Shown here piece by piece: positions 18,495 to 27,653 of a stretch of DNA of 64,000 nt. Under the pieces are notes generated by a model, which saw only the letters and a program-made list of their open reading frames with translations, was not told the DNA's origin and searched no databases. Source of the stretch: Verrucosispora sioxanthis (GTDB taxonomy: Bacteria > Actinomycetota > Actinomycetes > Mycobacteriales > Micromonosporaceae); NCBI RefSeq assembly GCF_010560025.1, contig NZ_SAIY01000001.1, forward strand, positions 868,001 to 932,000, written 5' to 3'. The first letter of the stretch is position 1. The number at the start of each line of letters is the position of its first letter. Both the position numbers and the translations under genes were made by a program.

Positions 18495-19298
18495 TCAGGT
18501 CGCCGACACCACCGGGTTCGTCAGCTCGCCGATCCCCTCGATCCGGACGCTCACCGTATCCCCGTCCGTGAGCGGGCTAACCCCTGCCGGCGTACCGGTC
18601 AACACGACGTCGCCGGGCAGCAACGTCATCACGTGTGACACATACGACACGAGGGCCGGCGGGTCGAAGACCATGTCGCCGGTGCGGCCGAGTTGCCGCA
18701 CCTCCATCTCCTCCGGATCGCGACCGACCTCGCAGCGGATCTCCAGGGCGGTGACGTCGAGCCCGGTGGTGATCCACGGCCCGATCGGGCAGAACGAGTC
18801 GAACCCCTTCGCCCGGGTCCACTGGCTGTCGGACCGCTGAAGATCCCGGGCGGTGACGTCGTTGGCGCAGGTGTAGCCGAAGATGGCCCGTTCCGCGGCG
18901 GCGCGGTCGGCCCGGCGGGCGCCGGGTGCGCCGATCACCACCGCCAACTCGGCCTCGTGCTCGACCTGCTTGCTGAACTCCGGTAGCCGGATCGCGTCCC
19001 GGGGACCGATCACCGAGGTCGAGGGCTTCAGGAACAACAGCGGCTCCTTCGGCACCTCGGCGCCGTGTTCGGCGGCGTGCTCGGCGTAGTTACGGCCGAC
19101 GCAGACCACCTTGCTGGGCAGGATCGGCGAGAGCAGCCGGACGTCGGACAACGCCCAGCGGACCCCGCTGAACGTGATCTGGCCGAACGGGTGGCCGGAG
19201 ATCTCGGCGATGGTGAGCCCCTGGGGCCCCGCCTCCGGCTCTCCCTCGACGACACCGAACGACATTCCCTTGGCATGAGCAAAACGAGCGATACGCAC
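18495..19298 (-). CDS. Fumarylacetoacetate hydrolase family protein
   Basis: 267 residues. The FAH fold is recognised by KVVCVGRNYAEHAAEHG, FLKPSTSVIGPRDAIRLP, the metal-site acidic residues in VEHEAELAVVIG and GYTCANDVTARDLQ, and a final GDVVLTGTPAGVSPL. Members cleave or decarboxylate 2,4-diketo acids and related compounds; the exact substrate is unknown. GTG 19298 is preceded by TACAGT (19311-19306) with a 7-nt spacer, which fixes the start as leaderless. Confidence 0.9.
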   Translation of the reverse strand: MRIARFAHAKGMSFGVVEGEPEAGPQGLTIAEISGHPFGQITFSGVRWALSDVRLLSPILPSKVVCVGRNYAEHAAEHGAEVPKEPLLFLKPSTSVIGPRDAIRLPEFSKQVEHEAELAVVIGAPGARRADRAAAERAIFGYTCANDVTARDLQRSDSQWTRAKGFDSFCPIGPWITTGLDVTALEIRCEVGRDPEEMEVRQLGRTGDMVFDPPALVSYVSHVMTLLPGDVVLTGTPAGVSPLTDGDTVSVRIEGIGELTNPVVSAT

Positions 19299-19432
19299 CA
19301 GGCCAACTGTAGTGCGGCCGGCGCACGGTCGGCGCAGCTTACCCGCGCCGCGCACCGTCCGGGCCGGATTCACCGCTTCGTACCCACCCGGCGCGCGCCC
19401 GCACCTAGCGTCGGCTGCGGAGGTTCGTTCGT

Positions 19433-20739
19433 ATGCCTGCATCGACACGACACCACAGGACCCTCGCGGCGATCGTGCACTGCGTCGGTCTGCTGACCGC
19501 CCTGCCGGTGCTGCCGACCGCCACCGCCCCGCAAGCTCCGGCGGTCACCGCCCCGCACGCTCCGACGGCTGGGCTCACGCCGGCGGCGGCCGCACCTGAG
19601 CCCAGCATGCCGGCGGCACCACCGGCGGTACCGACACCCACCCGGGTGGTCTCGCCGGCCGCCAGGCCGGAGGTGAGCGTACGGGTCGCGCCGGAGCAGA
19701 GCAGTGCGCCCGGGTACCGGATCGAGGTCCGTAACGCCGGCAGCACCCCGGTGGAGACGACTGTGCGTCAGGAGTTGCCCCAGGGGGTCTCGGCGACCGC
19801 GGTGAGCGACGGTGGTCGGGTGCTACGCCCCGGCGGTTCGGCGGCGACCGAGGTGACCTGGCGGCTGAGGCTGGCGCCGGAGAGCACCACCACACTTGGC
19901 ACCACGCTCACCACGACCGGCTCCCGACAGCCGGTGACCGCTCCGACGTGCGCCTTCGCCAGCGACGGCCGACAGCCGTACGACTGTGCCAGCGCCACCT
20001 GGACGGCGCCGGGGATGGCGGCGTCGCAGTCGCCGGAAGCCACGGGCTGGCGCCGCCAGACACCCGCGCTGGTGGCCGCCGGCGCCGGCTGCTGGTGCTG
20101 GGCGTGGTGGGCCTGCTCACCTGGAGACGCCGCCGACGGCCGGTCGCCGCGGCACTGGCCTCGGACGGGCCAGGCACCATCTACCCACGCCCGGCCGCGC
20201 CCCGGCCGCCGGCCCGGCGCCGCAAGCCGCCGGTGTGGGTCGTGGTGCCGGTGGCCGCGATCGTGCTGGCCGGGACGCTGGGCGCCGCCGCGTGGTCGGC
20301 CACCCGCCGGGTCACCGCGATCGACACGGACAGCCAGCCGACCAGCGGCGCCTGGACCGGCACCGGGGTCAGTGGCGCCTTGGGGATGCCGCTACGCGAG
20401 GACGCCTTCGAGTTCACCGTCTACCGGATGAGCTGCGAACCGGGCCGGGGCGCGCGGCAGTGTCAGGCGACCGTCGGGGTCCGCAACCTCACCCGGGAGC
20501 ACCAGAGCTGGCACGGCAAGCTGCAACGGGCGTACCTGGCCGACGGCAACTGGGTCACCACCGACGAGCCGGCCACCCGCCGGGCGAACCAGGGACGCGA
20601 CGTGTTCGCCGACCCGCTGGCCGCCGGCAGCCGGGTGGTGCTGCCGCTGGTCTTCACCATCACCGGGCGTGAGGCGCCGCAGCGGCTGGAGCTGCGCAGC
20701 GGGGTCTTCTCCGCTGGTGTCCGCGTCGACGTGCCCTGA
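19433..20739 (+). CDS. Secreted/membrane protein with central TM helix (apparent frameshift)
   Basis: About 435 residues after repair. An N-terminal signal (LAAIVHCVGLLTALPVLPTA) is followed by a Pro/Ala-rich stretch and a domain of unknown function to about residue 215 (RIEVRNAGSTPVETTVRQEL). The frame breaks near 20088; one added C in the GCCGG|CTG context restores the membrane helix GLLVLGVVGLLTW. A second membrane helix (VVVPVAAIVLAGTLGAAAW) and a C-terminal extracellular-looking domain with two Cys follow, ending DUF4352-like (GSRVVLPLVFTITG). I do not recognise the function. A GGAGG ribosome site precedes the ATG. Confidence 0.72.
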
Positions 20740-20773
20740 CCGGCTACCGGACGGCGGTCGTACCCTTGGCTCC

Positions 20774-21691
20774 GTGAGCACCGTTCCCGCCTCCGTCGTC
20801 GGTGGTGTCGACGGCGGACGACCGGCCAGCCTGCCGGCCACCGCCTGGCGGCCCCTGCTGGCGGGGCACGAGCGACGCGCGGATTCGCTCACCGCGGGAC
20901 ACCGGGCCCGCCGGGCCGCCGGGGCACGCCACGCCATCGACGACTTCCTGTACGACTACTACGGCACCCGACCGTCGGTGCTACGCCGCTGGCACCCGGG
21001 CGTCGGTGTCCGTCTGGAAGCCGGTTCGGACGGTCCGGCGCCGCAGCACCGGTGGCGCTGGTACGCGACGGACGCCGACGGCTCGGTACGCCTCGACGTC
21101 GACGCGTTCCTGACCGACCGGGGCGACTCGGTGCGCTTCATCCACCGACTGCTGACCGCGATCGCGTCCCGACCGGCGTTCACCGGCTGCTTCGGGCTGC
21201 ACGAGTGGGCGATGGTGTACCGCCAGGCTGAGCACCGGCACCCGCTGCCCCTTCGACTCGGTCAGCGGGGCACCGACGCGGTGGTCGAGTCGCACCAGAT
21301 CCGGTGCACGCACTTCGACGCGTACCGGTTCTTCACCCCCGACGCGGTCGAACTCAACCATCTCCGACCGACCCGGGCCGGTCAGGTGGACCTCGACCAG
21401 CCCGGCTGTCTGCACGCCTCGATGGACTGCCACAAGTGGGCCACCAAGCTGGGTCCCGCCGTTCCCGGTGCGCTGGCGCTCGACTGCTTCGAGCTGGCCG
21501 GCGAGATCCGGCTGCTCGACATGCGGGCGTCGCCGTACGACTTCTCCTCCTACGGTGAGCCGCCGGTGGCGATCGAGACGCCGGAGGGCAAGGCCGAGTA
21601 CGTGGCGCGGCAACGCGAGTTCGCGCAGCGGGCCGGTCGGCTGCGGGCCCGGCTGATCGAGGTGTGCTCGGCGCTGCTCGACCGCGGTTGA
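20774..21691 (+). CDS. Conserved actinobacterial protein (often labelled 3-methyladenine DNA glycosylase)
   Basis: 305 residues. Highly patterned: AIDDFLYDYYGTRPSVLRRW, FGLHEWAMVYR, CTHFDAYRFFTP, LRPTRAGQVDLDQPGCLHA, and EIRLLDMRASPYDFSSYG. Close homologues are widespread in Streptomyces and Micromonospora and carry the label 3-methyladenine DNA glycosylase, but I see no HhH-GPD or AAG/MPG motif, so I do not trust that function. The many conserved His, Asp and Cys residues suggest an enzyme. TACCCT (20761-20766) lies 7 nt before GTG 20774 (leaderless). Confidence 0.75.
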   Translation: MSTVPASVVGGVDGGRPASLPATAWRPLLAGHERRADSLTAGHRARRAAGARHAIDDFLYDYYGTRPSVLRRWHPGVGVRLEAGSDGPAPQHRWRWYATDADGSVRLDVDAFLTDRGDSVRFIHRLLTAIASRPAFTGCFGLHEWAMVYRQAEHRHPLPLRLGQRGTDAVVESHQIRCTHFDAYRFFTPDAVELNHLRPTRAGQVDLDQPGCLHASMDCHKWATKLGPAVPGALALDCFELAGEIRLLDMRASPYDFSSYGEPPVAIETPEGKAEYVARQREFAQRAGRLRARLIEVCSALLDRG

Positions 21692-21696
21692 CGGGG

Positions 21697-22122
21697 CTAC
21701 TCGCCGTCCACCCGACGGTCGCGCTTGCGCTGCCCCCGACGCTTCTTCTCGGCCAGCCGCCGCTCCTTGGCCGCCCGCGACGGGCGGGTCGGACGACGCG
21801 GTGGCGGTGGCGGGGCGACCGCCTCGCGCAGCAACGACACCAGGCGTTCCCGCGCCGCCTCACGGTTGGCCAACTGGGCCCGGTGCTCGCTGGCCGCGAT
21901 CGTCAGCACGCCGTCGACCAGCCGTCCGGCGAGCCGGTCCAGCGCCCGGGTACGCAGCGACTCGGGGATGCTCGGTGAGCCGGCCAGGTCGAAGCTCAGC
22001 TCGACCCGGGAATCGGCGGTGTTGACGCCCTGTCCGCCCGGTCCGGACGATCGGGAGAACCGCTCCCGCAGTTCGGCGGCGGAAACCACCCACCGGTCGG
22101 TCACCCGCAGTCCGTCGTCCAC
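21697..22122 (-). CDS. arfB: Peptidyl-tRNA hydrolase ArfB / GGQ-domain ribosome rescue factor
   Basis: 141 residues. The catalytic GGQ is at residues 29-31 in SSGPGGQGVNTADSRVEL, the release-factor domain 3 motif. The basic C-terminal tail (AKERRLAEKKRRGQRKRDRR) inserts into the empty mRNA channel in E. coli ArfB. It hydrolyses peptidyl-tRNA on stalled ribosomes. It converges with the preceding gene, 5 nt apart. Confidence 0.92.
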   Translation of the reverse strand: MDDGLRVTDRWVVSAAELRERFSRSSGPGGQGVNTADSRVELSFDLAGSPSIPESLRTRALDRLAGRLVDGVLTIAASEHRAQLANREAARERLVSLLREAVAPPPPPRRPTRPSRAAKERRLAEKKRRGQRKRDRRVDGE

Positions 22123-22199
22123 GCCCTGAGGCTAGCGCGGGGTCCGCAGCGCCTTCGCGCCAACGCCGCGAGCGCACATCCGGCTCGGCGATCCGGTGG

Positions 22200-22496
22200 T
22201 CAGCGGTCGGGCCGCTCGTCGGCGGTGCTGCTCGGCGTCGGCGTCGACGGTGCCGGATCGTCACCGCCGCCGGTGGCGGCGTACGCGACCGCTCCGATCA
22301 GGAGCAGGGCGATGACGCCGACCTTCGTGGTGACGACTTTGATCAGCATCCAGGCTGCGCGACGCGCCCCGGGCACGGTCTTCTTCGCCGCCTGGTAGTC
22401 GTTCCAGCCCCGTCGGGCGCGCGCGTACGACGACCCGACGCCACTTCCGATGATGAGGCCCACCAGCAGGAGGGCCGCGATGAGAGGACGCTCCAC
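22200..22496 (-). CDS. Small two-TM membrane protein
   Basis: 98 residues with two hydrophobic helices (PLIAALLLVGLIIGSGVGSS and VGVIALLLIGAVAYAA) around a basic loop, and a Ser/Thr/Pro-rich acidic tail. No family recognised. It stands alone between convergent-terminated genes; the start GTG 22496 is the only reasonable one. Confidence 0.6.
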   Translation of the reverse strand: MERPLIAALLLVGLIIGSGVGSSYARARRGWNDYQAAKKTVPGARRAAWMLIKVVTTKVGVIALLLIGAVAYAATGGGDDPAPSTPTPSSTADERPDR

Positions 22497-22604
22497 CCAC
22501 GCCAGTATTCATACCGAGCGTAATATTTCCATTCTCCGATCATCGGGCGCCGGAATCCGACAGTTGCCCCGATCTCCCCGTAATCGGACAGTCACTCTCA
22601 GCAA

Positions 22605-23468
22605 TCAGCCACCTTTTCCGATGATCGTGTCGGCGGTCTGCTGCACCTGCTCGATCGGGATGGCGAACCCGATGCCGATGGAGCCGTTGCCGTCGATCGT
22701 CGCGATCGCGGTGTTCACCCCGACCACCTCGCCCCGGGCGTTGACCAGGGGTCCCCCTGAGTTGCCGGGGTTGATGGAGGCATCGGTCTGCACCGCACGG
22801 TGCCGGTTGTCACCGAGGCGCACCTGCCGGTCCAGCGCGCTGACGATGCCCGCGGTGACGGTGCCGGGCAGCCCCAGTGGCGATCCGACGGCCAGCACCG
22901 GTTCGCCGACCCGGGTCGCACCCGGCTTGGCCAACGGCAGCGACGTCAGGTTGGCCGACGACGGCACCTTGAGCACCGCGAGATCACTGTCCGGCTCCCG
23001 GCCGACCACCTCCGCCGCGTACCGCCGGCCGTCCGGCAGTTCGACGGTCACCGGCCCGCCACGGCCTCTGGCGATGATGTGGTCGTTGGTGATGATGTGT
23101 TGTTCGGAGTCCACCGCGAAGCCGGAACCGCTCGCCGAACCCCCCGCCGCCCCACCCACCAGCACCGACACCACACCGGGCACGGTCTTCTCGGCAGCGG
23201 TCACCAGCTCGGCCGGTACCGGGGCGGCGGACGCGGCGGCCGGCCCCGGGATGCCGTCGCGACCGGCCACCCAGCCACCGGCGACCGCTCCCGAACCGGC
23301 GGAAATCGCGATCATCGCCAACCCGGCGAGCAGCCGGCGCCGCCAGCCGCCCAGCAACCGCTCCCGCTCCCGCGCCGCCGGGTCCGTCCCGCCCCGCCCG
23401 TCCGGGTCGAGGTCGGGCGAGACGAACCAGGGTCCACGCGGCTCACCCAGTCCGGTCTGCACTGCCAT
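22605..23468 (-). CDS. HtrA-like S1C trypsin-type serine protease, membrane-anchored
   Basis: 287 residues: an acidic N-terminus, one membrane helix (about 46-68, LLAGLAMIAISAGSGAVAGG), then an extracytoplasmic protease domain. The triad is visible: His130 (ITNDHIIARG), Asp162 (EPDSDLAVLKV) and Ser237 (DASINPGNSGGPLVN). No PDZ domain follows, so it is shorter than DegP/HtrA. ATG 23468 is preferred over an ATG five codons upstream. It follows the VWA gene by 63 nt and may share its transcript. Confidence 0.9.
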   Translation of the reverse strand: MAVQTGLGEPRGPWFVSPDLDPDGRGGTDPAARERERLLGGWRRRLLAGLAMIAISAGSGAVAGGWVAGRDGIPGPAAASAAPVPAELVTAAEKTVPGVVSVLVGGAAGGSASGSGFAVDSEQHIITNDHIIARGRGGPVTVELPDGRRYAAEVVGREPDSDLAVLKVPSSANLTSLPLAKPGATRVGEPVLAVGSPLGLPGTVTAGIVSALDRQVRLGDNRHRAVQTDASINPGNSGGPLVNARGEVVGVNTAIATIDGNGSIGIGFAIPIEQVQQTADTIIGKGG

Positions 23469-23531
23469 ACGTACGCTCCTCACGTGTGTGGCCTCGGCTG
23501 CGGCCGCCGTCGCGGATCGGACGGTCGGAAC

Positions 23532-24491
23532 TCAGGGCAGGCGGGAGAACCAGCGCATCGAGCCGACCGCCGCGCCCATCGCGAAGACCAGCCCGAGCCC
23601 GATGAACCGGGCCGAGACGTCCTGCCGCACCGTGCGCCAACCCACCGAGCTGCCGATGTCGTCGTAGACGGCCCGCAGTTCGGCGCTCGTACCCGCCTCG
23701 TGGAAGCCGCCCCCGGTCTGCTCGGCCACAGCCCGCAGCGTCTCCCCGTCCACCGGCACCTGGATCGGTCGCCCGCCCCGGTCGACGAAGCCACCCGGCG
23801 TACCGAACGAGATGCTGTGCACCGGCACGTCGAGGGCCACCGCCTCGGCGGCGGCGTCCACCGGATCCATGCCCGAGGTGTTCGCCCCGTCGGAGAGCAG
23901 GATGATCCGGGCCGGTGGTGGCTCGGTCGAGGCCTTGTCGTCGAGCGCCTTCACCGCACCCAGCGAGGTGCTGATCGCCTCGCCGATCGCGGTGCCCTGC
24001 ACCCCCGTCGCGCCCTCGGCCAGCCGCTCGATCCCGTCGTGCAGCGCTTCCCGGTCGGTGCCCGGTGGCACCAGTACCGCCGCACTACCGGCGAACGCGA
24101 CGAGTCCCACGTTGAACTCGCGGGGCAGACCGTCGGCGAAGCGCCGAGCGGCGCTCTTGGCCGCGCTGAGCCGGTCCGGCTCGACGTCGCCGGCGAGCAT
24201 CGAGGTGGAGACGTCCACCGCCACCATCACGGTGGCGCGTTCCCGGGGCACCCGGACCTCGGCGGTGGGTCGGGCGAAGCCGACCACGAGCAGGGCCAGC
24301 ATGGCCAGGAAGAGGCCGGCCGGCAGGTGCCGACGCCAGGTCGGGCGCCGGGGCGCCACCCGGTCGAGCAGCCGCAGGTTGGTGAAGCGGACCGCGTACC
24401 GGGTGCGGCGCCGCTGCGCCACCAGGTACGCCGCCGCCAGTGCGAGCACGCCGAGCAACAGCCAGAGCCGCACAGGTGACTGCCAGATCAC
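23532..24491 (-). CDS. VWA-domain membrane protein (BatA type)
   Basis: 319 residues. Two N-terminal membrane helices (VRLWLLLGVLALAAAYLVAQ and PAGLFLAMLALLVVGFA), a von Willebrand A domain with the metal-site motif DVSTS at 93-97, and a C-terminal helix. This is the BatA/aerotolerance-type protein that accompanies MoxR ATPases and DUF58 proteins. The start ATG overlaps the DUF58 stop by 4 nt (ATGA), so the three genes are an operon. Confidence 0.9.
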   Translation of the reverse strand: MIWQSPVRLWLLLGVLALAAAYLVAQRRRTRYAVRFTNLRLLDRVAPRRPTWRRHLPAGLFLAMLALLVVGFARPTAEVRVPRERATVMVAVDVSTSMLAGDVEPDRLSAAKSAARRFADGLPREFNVGLVAFAGSAAVLVPPGTDREALHDGIERLAEGATGVQGTAIGEAISTSLGAVKALDDKASTEPPPARIILLSDGANTSGMDPVDAAAEAVALDVPVHSISFGTPGGFVDRGGRPIQVPVDGETLRAVAEQTGGGFHEAGTSAELRAVYDDIGSSVGWRTVRQDVSARFIGLGLVFAMGAAVGSMRWFSRLP

Positions 24492-25516
24492 GCCGTACCT
24501 CCCCGGTGCGACGTGGCCGCGGCGGCGACCAGCCGGCGTTGCGCGTGCACGTGCCGGACGATGTCGACGGTCCAGTCCCGGTCGGTGCGTAGCGCCAGAT
24601 GGGTCGCACCGGCCCGGCGCAGCGCGTCCCGGACCTGCTCACGTTGGGCGGCAGCCGCCGCCGCGTAGCGCTCGCGCAGGTGTCGGTCGCCGGTCCACAC
24701 CTCGCGGTGTTCACCGGTCTCCGGGTCGACCAGGGTGATCAGACCGACGTCCGGCAGTTCCAGCTCACGAGGGTCGGTCACCTCGACCGCGAGCACCTGG
24801 TGGCGAACCGTGAGCTGACGTAGCGCACGCTCCCAGCGGGCCGGGCACCGTGGGTCGTCGGGCAGGCCGTCGAGGAAGTCGGAGACCACCACCACCAGAC
24901 CACGCCGGTGGGCGACCCGGCGCACCTCGGCCAGCGCGTCGGGCAGCGCGTCGGGCAGCCCGGCGACGGGCGCGGCCCGGGGCCCGACGTCCGGGTCGTC
25001 GCCGGCCCGGGGCGCGGCCAGCAACGCACGCAGCAGCCCGAGCAGGTGGGTACGCCCACCCCGGGCCGGCACCCGGTGCAGCCCGTACGGTGTGAGCACC
25101 TGCGCGCCGAGCCGGTTGCCGGGCCCGGCGGTGAGGAAGCCGATGGTCGCGACCGCGGCGACGGCCAGTTCCCGCTTGTCCAACTCGGCGGTGCCGTACT
25201 CCATGCTGGGGCTGGCGTCGACGAGCAGCCAGGTGGTCAGCTCCCGGTCGGCGTCCACCTCCCGTACGTGCGGCACGGCGGTGCGGGCCGTCACCGACCA
25301 GTCCATCCGGCGCACCTCGTCCTCACCCGGCCGGTACTCGCGGCTGCCCGCCGGTTCGCTGCCGGGACCGGGCAGCAGACCGTGCCGCTCGCCGTGCAGC
25401 AGGCCGTCGAGACGTCGGGTCACCGTGAGTTCCAGCCGCCGCAACCGCTGGCCGGGGGTGAGATCGGTGAGCACCGGGTCCGCCGCCACCGGCGGCACGG
25501 GGTTCCGGCGGCCCAT
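24488..25516 (-). CDS. DUF58 domain protein
   Basis: 342 residues. The DUF58 core is clear: REYRPGEDEVRRMDWSVTAR followed by the VWA-like TTWLLVDASPSMEYG. It is the middle member of the MoxR-DUF58-VWA trio; such sets act as chaperone-like systems for metal loading or complex assembly, but the client here is unknown. Its ATG shares one base with the MoxR stop (TGATG). Confidence 0.9.
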   Translation of the reverse strand: MGRRNPVPPVAADPVLTDLTPGQRLRRLELTVTRRLDGLLHGERHGLLPGPGSEPAGSREYRPGEDEVRRMDWSVTARTAVPHVREVDADRELTTWLLVDASPSMEYGTAELDKRELAVAAVATIGFLTAGPGNRLGAQVLTPYGLHRVPARGGRTHLLGLLRALLAAPRAGDDPDVGPRAAPVAGLPDALPDALAEVRRVAHRRGLVVVVSDFLDGLPDDPRCPARWERALRQLTVRHQVLAVEVTDPRELELPDVGLITLVDPETGEHREVWTGDRHLRERYAAAAAAQREQVRDALRRAGATHLALRTDRDWTVDIVRHVHAQRRLVAAAATSHRGGTA

Positions 25517-26565
25517 CAGGCGACTGCCAGGTCGGTCGCGTACGCCTGCCTGGCGGTGGCCACCCGGGGCGGCGGTACCGCCTCGACCAGCCGGTGGACC
25601 ACCCAGTCGGCGCTCACCCCGTCGGCGACCGCGTCGAAGGAGAGCACCAGCCGGTGGGCCAGGACGTCCGCCGCGAGTTCCCGGACGTCGTCGGGCAGGA
25701 CGTAGCCGCGTCCCCGGAGCAGGGCCTGGGCCCGAGCGGCCGAGACCAGCCCGAGGGTGGCGCGCGGGCTGGCACCGTAGGCCAGCAGCCCGGCCATCTC
25801 CGGCAACCCGAACCGGCCGGGATCACGGGTGGCGAGGATGAGCCGGACCACGTACTCGGCGATGGCGTGATGGACGAAGACCTGCCTGGCCTGACGCTGG
25901 AACTCGCGCAGCCGCTCCGGGTCGAGCACCCGGTGCGCCCGGGGGCGGTCGGCGCTCATCCGGTAGAGGATGGCCAACTCGTCGGCGACGTCCGGGTAGT
26001 CGACGATGATCTTCATGAGGAAGCGGTCCCGCTGCGCCTCCGGCAGCTGGTAGACCCCTTCCGACTCGATGGGATTCTGGGTGGCCAGCACCAGGAACGG
26101 CTCCGGTACCGGGTGGCTGCGTCCGCCGATCGACACCTGACGCTCGGCCATTGCCTCCAGCAGCGCCGACTGCACCTTGGCCGGTGCGCGGTTGATCTCG
26201 TCCGCCAGCACCAGGTTCGCCATCACCGGGCCCAGCTCGACGTCGAAACTCTCCTTCGAGGCGCGGTAGATCCGGGTGCCGACGATGTCGGAGGGGACGA
26301 GGTCGGGGGTGAACTGGATGCGGGAGAAGCTGCCGCCGACCACCGTCGCGAGGGTCTGCGCGGCGAGCGTCTTGGCCACTCCCGGTACGCCCTCCAGCAG
26401 GCAGTGCCCGTCGGCGAGCAGCGCGACCAGGAGGCGTTCGACGAGCCGGTCCTGCCCGACGATCACGCGTTTGACCTCGAAGAGCGTCTGGTCCAACTCC
26501 GCCGCGGTCGCGTCCGGATCGGCCGGGCTGGGCAGGCTGGCCATGGTGTCCGAGATGTCCGTCAC
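25516..26565 (-). CDS. MoxR-family AAA+ ATPase
   Basis: 349 residues. Walker A is GVPGVAKT (59-66), Walker B is LVLADEINRAP, followed by the sensor segment LVLATQNPIESEG and the MoxR C-terminal lid (YGASPRATLGLVSAARAQAL). It is the first gene of the trio with DUF58 and VWA proteins. The start GTG 26565 follows a GGGAAGC ribosome site. Confidence 0.95.
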   Translation of the reverse strand: MTDISDTMASLPSPADPDATAAELDQTLFEVKRVIVGQDRLVERLLVALLADGHCLLEGVPGVAKTLAAQTLATVVGGSFSRIQFTPDLVPSDIVGTRIYRASKESFDVELGPVMANLVLADEINRAPAKVQSALLEAMAERQVSIGGRSHPVPEPFLVLATQNPIESEGVYQLPEAQRDRFLMKIIVDYPDVADELAILYRMSADRPRAHRVLDPERLREFQRQARQVFVHHAIAEYVVRLILATRDPGRFGLPEMAGLLAYGASPRATLGLVSAARAQALLRGRGYVLPDDVRELAADVLAHRLVLSFDAVADGVSADWVVHRLVEAVPPPRVATARQAYATDLAVA

Positions 26566-26687
26566 GGTGCTTGCTTCCCGAGCCGACCGGCGGACAAACG
26601 TCGGAATTTCCGGCCCTGCGCCGCCCAGACCACGTGATCGGCACCCTTACCGGACAGTGGGCAGGAGGGGCTCCCTCCCACGCGGCA

Positions 26688-26715
26688 CCGGCCTCCGTCG
26701 TGGGACGGAGGCCGG
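26688..26715. terminator. Terminator after secreted protein
   Basis: Perfect 12-bp stem (26688-26699 with 26704-26715), 4-nt loop, 14 nt beyond the stop of the gene at 26730. Confidence 0.75.
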
Positions 26716-26729
26716 CGACAGTGGACGGA

Positions 26730-27227
26730 TCAGCGGTGCACGAGGAGGTAGAACGGCAGGTCGGCGGGGGTGCCGGCGGAGTCACGGGTCTGGACGAAGA
26801 CCGCGTTCGGGGTGAGCAGCCGCCGCGCGACGGAGATCTCACCGGCGGGCGGGATGCAGCACGAGTCCGGCCGCCCGATCGTCGCGACGTAGATGCCGTT
26901 CGTGACGTTGCTGCCGAACTGCACCTCGTACTCGCCGACGCCGTACTTGATGACGACGCCGGCACCGCGGGCCTTGGTGCCGTTGGCGTTGACCGCCGTG
27001 GCGTAGAAGCCGCTGACGGCCTGGGTGCTCATCCCGTCGCCCTTGGCGAGGGTGGCCTTCGCGCTGTTCAGTGAGGCGGTGGTGACGGCCGGCTGCTGGG
27101 CGCTGCGGGCGGTGGGCTGGGCGGATCCGCTGGTCGGCTTCGCCGCGGCGATTCCGCCGCCGGCCAGTGCGAGCGCCAGGGCCGCGATCGCCACCGCAGC
27201 CGTCTTACGTCGGAATAATCTGGTCAT
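26730..27227 (-). CDS. Secreted protein of unknown function
   Basis: 165 residues with a clear Sec signal peptide (RRKTAAVAIAALALALAGGG, cleavage near AAA-KP). The mature part has a VVIKYGVGEYEVQFGSNVTN motif and two adjacent cysteines (DSCCIPP). It looks like a small extracellular beta-rich domain. I do not recognise a named family. GGGAG ribosome site before ATG 27227. Confidence 0.7.
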   Translation of the reverse strand: MTRLFRRKTAAVAIAALALALAGGGIAAAKPTSGSAQPTARSAQQPAVTTASLNSAKATLAKGDGMSTQAVSGFYATAVNANGTKARGAGVVIKYGVGEYEVQFGSNVTNGIYVATIGRPDSCCIPPAGEISVARRLLTPNAVFVQTRDSAGTPADLPFYLLVHR

Positions 27228-27640
27228 GACGGGTCTCCCTTTTCAGGCGTGGAGATACGGCCGACCCGTGACACACGGGGCGGTTGTTGCCTTTTCGAGT
27301 CGGGCGGCAATGAGCGATCACCGCCTGCGCACCCCATCCGGGAGCGCACCCGCGGACGCATCCAACCCACCAATTGACATGCACTCTGAGCTGGTGATTC
27401 CTTGCCTGAGCGCGACCTCCCGAGCAGCTGAAACGTAGCACTGAAAAATGCCGGGGGTCAATAGCGACAATGCCGTCGGCGAGTTGTCGGATCAACGCCA
27501 GCAATTGCGAAAGTGAAGCCGTGAACAATTCATGAAATCGTTCCCGGGAACCGATTTCTGGGATCTTCGTCGAGCCGCCGTACGGGATCCGGTCGGGCCG
27601 GGTGTTCGTGGCCGGACGGTGCACACCGGGCGAGGTTCAG
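27228..27640. other. 413-nt intergenic region without a supported gene
   Basis: Less GC-rich than its surroundings, especially 27430-27560. A possible minus-strand reading frame here lacks codon bias and homology. It carries the upstream region of the secreted protein on one side and the promoter of the EEP gene on the other. Confidence 0.5.
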
Positions 27641-27653
27641 TAGCCTGCCTGAC

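Noticed and set aside
18577..19298. Extension of the FAH-family gene to an upstream ATG at 19448
   Set aside because: The leaderless -10 TACAGT fixes the start at GTG 19298, and the extra 50 residues are low-complexity Arg/Gly.
27205..27624. A 139-codon minus-strand frame in the gap before the EEP gene
   Set aside because: No ribosome site, no codon bias, and it overlaps the signal peptide region of the secreted protein; no family recognised.
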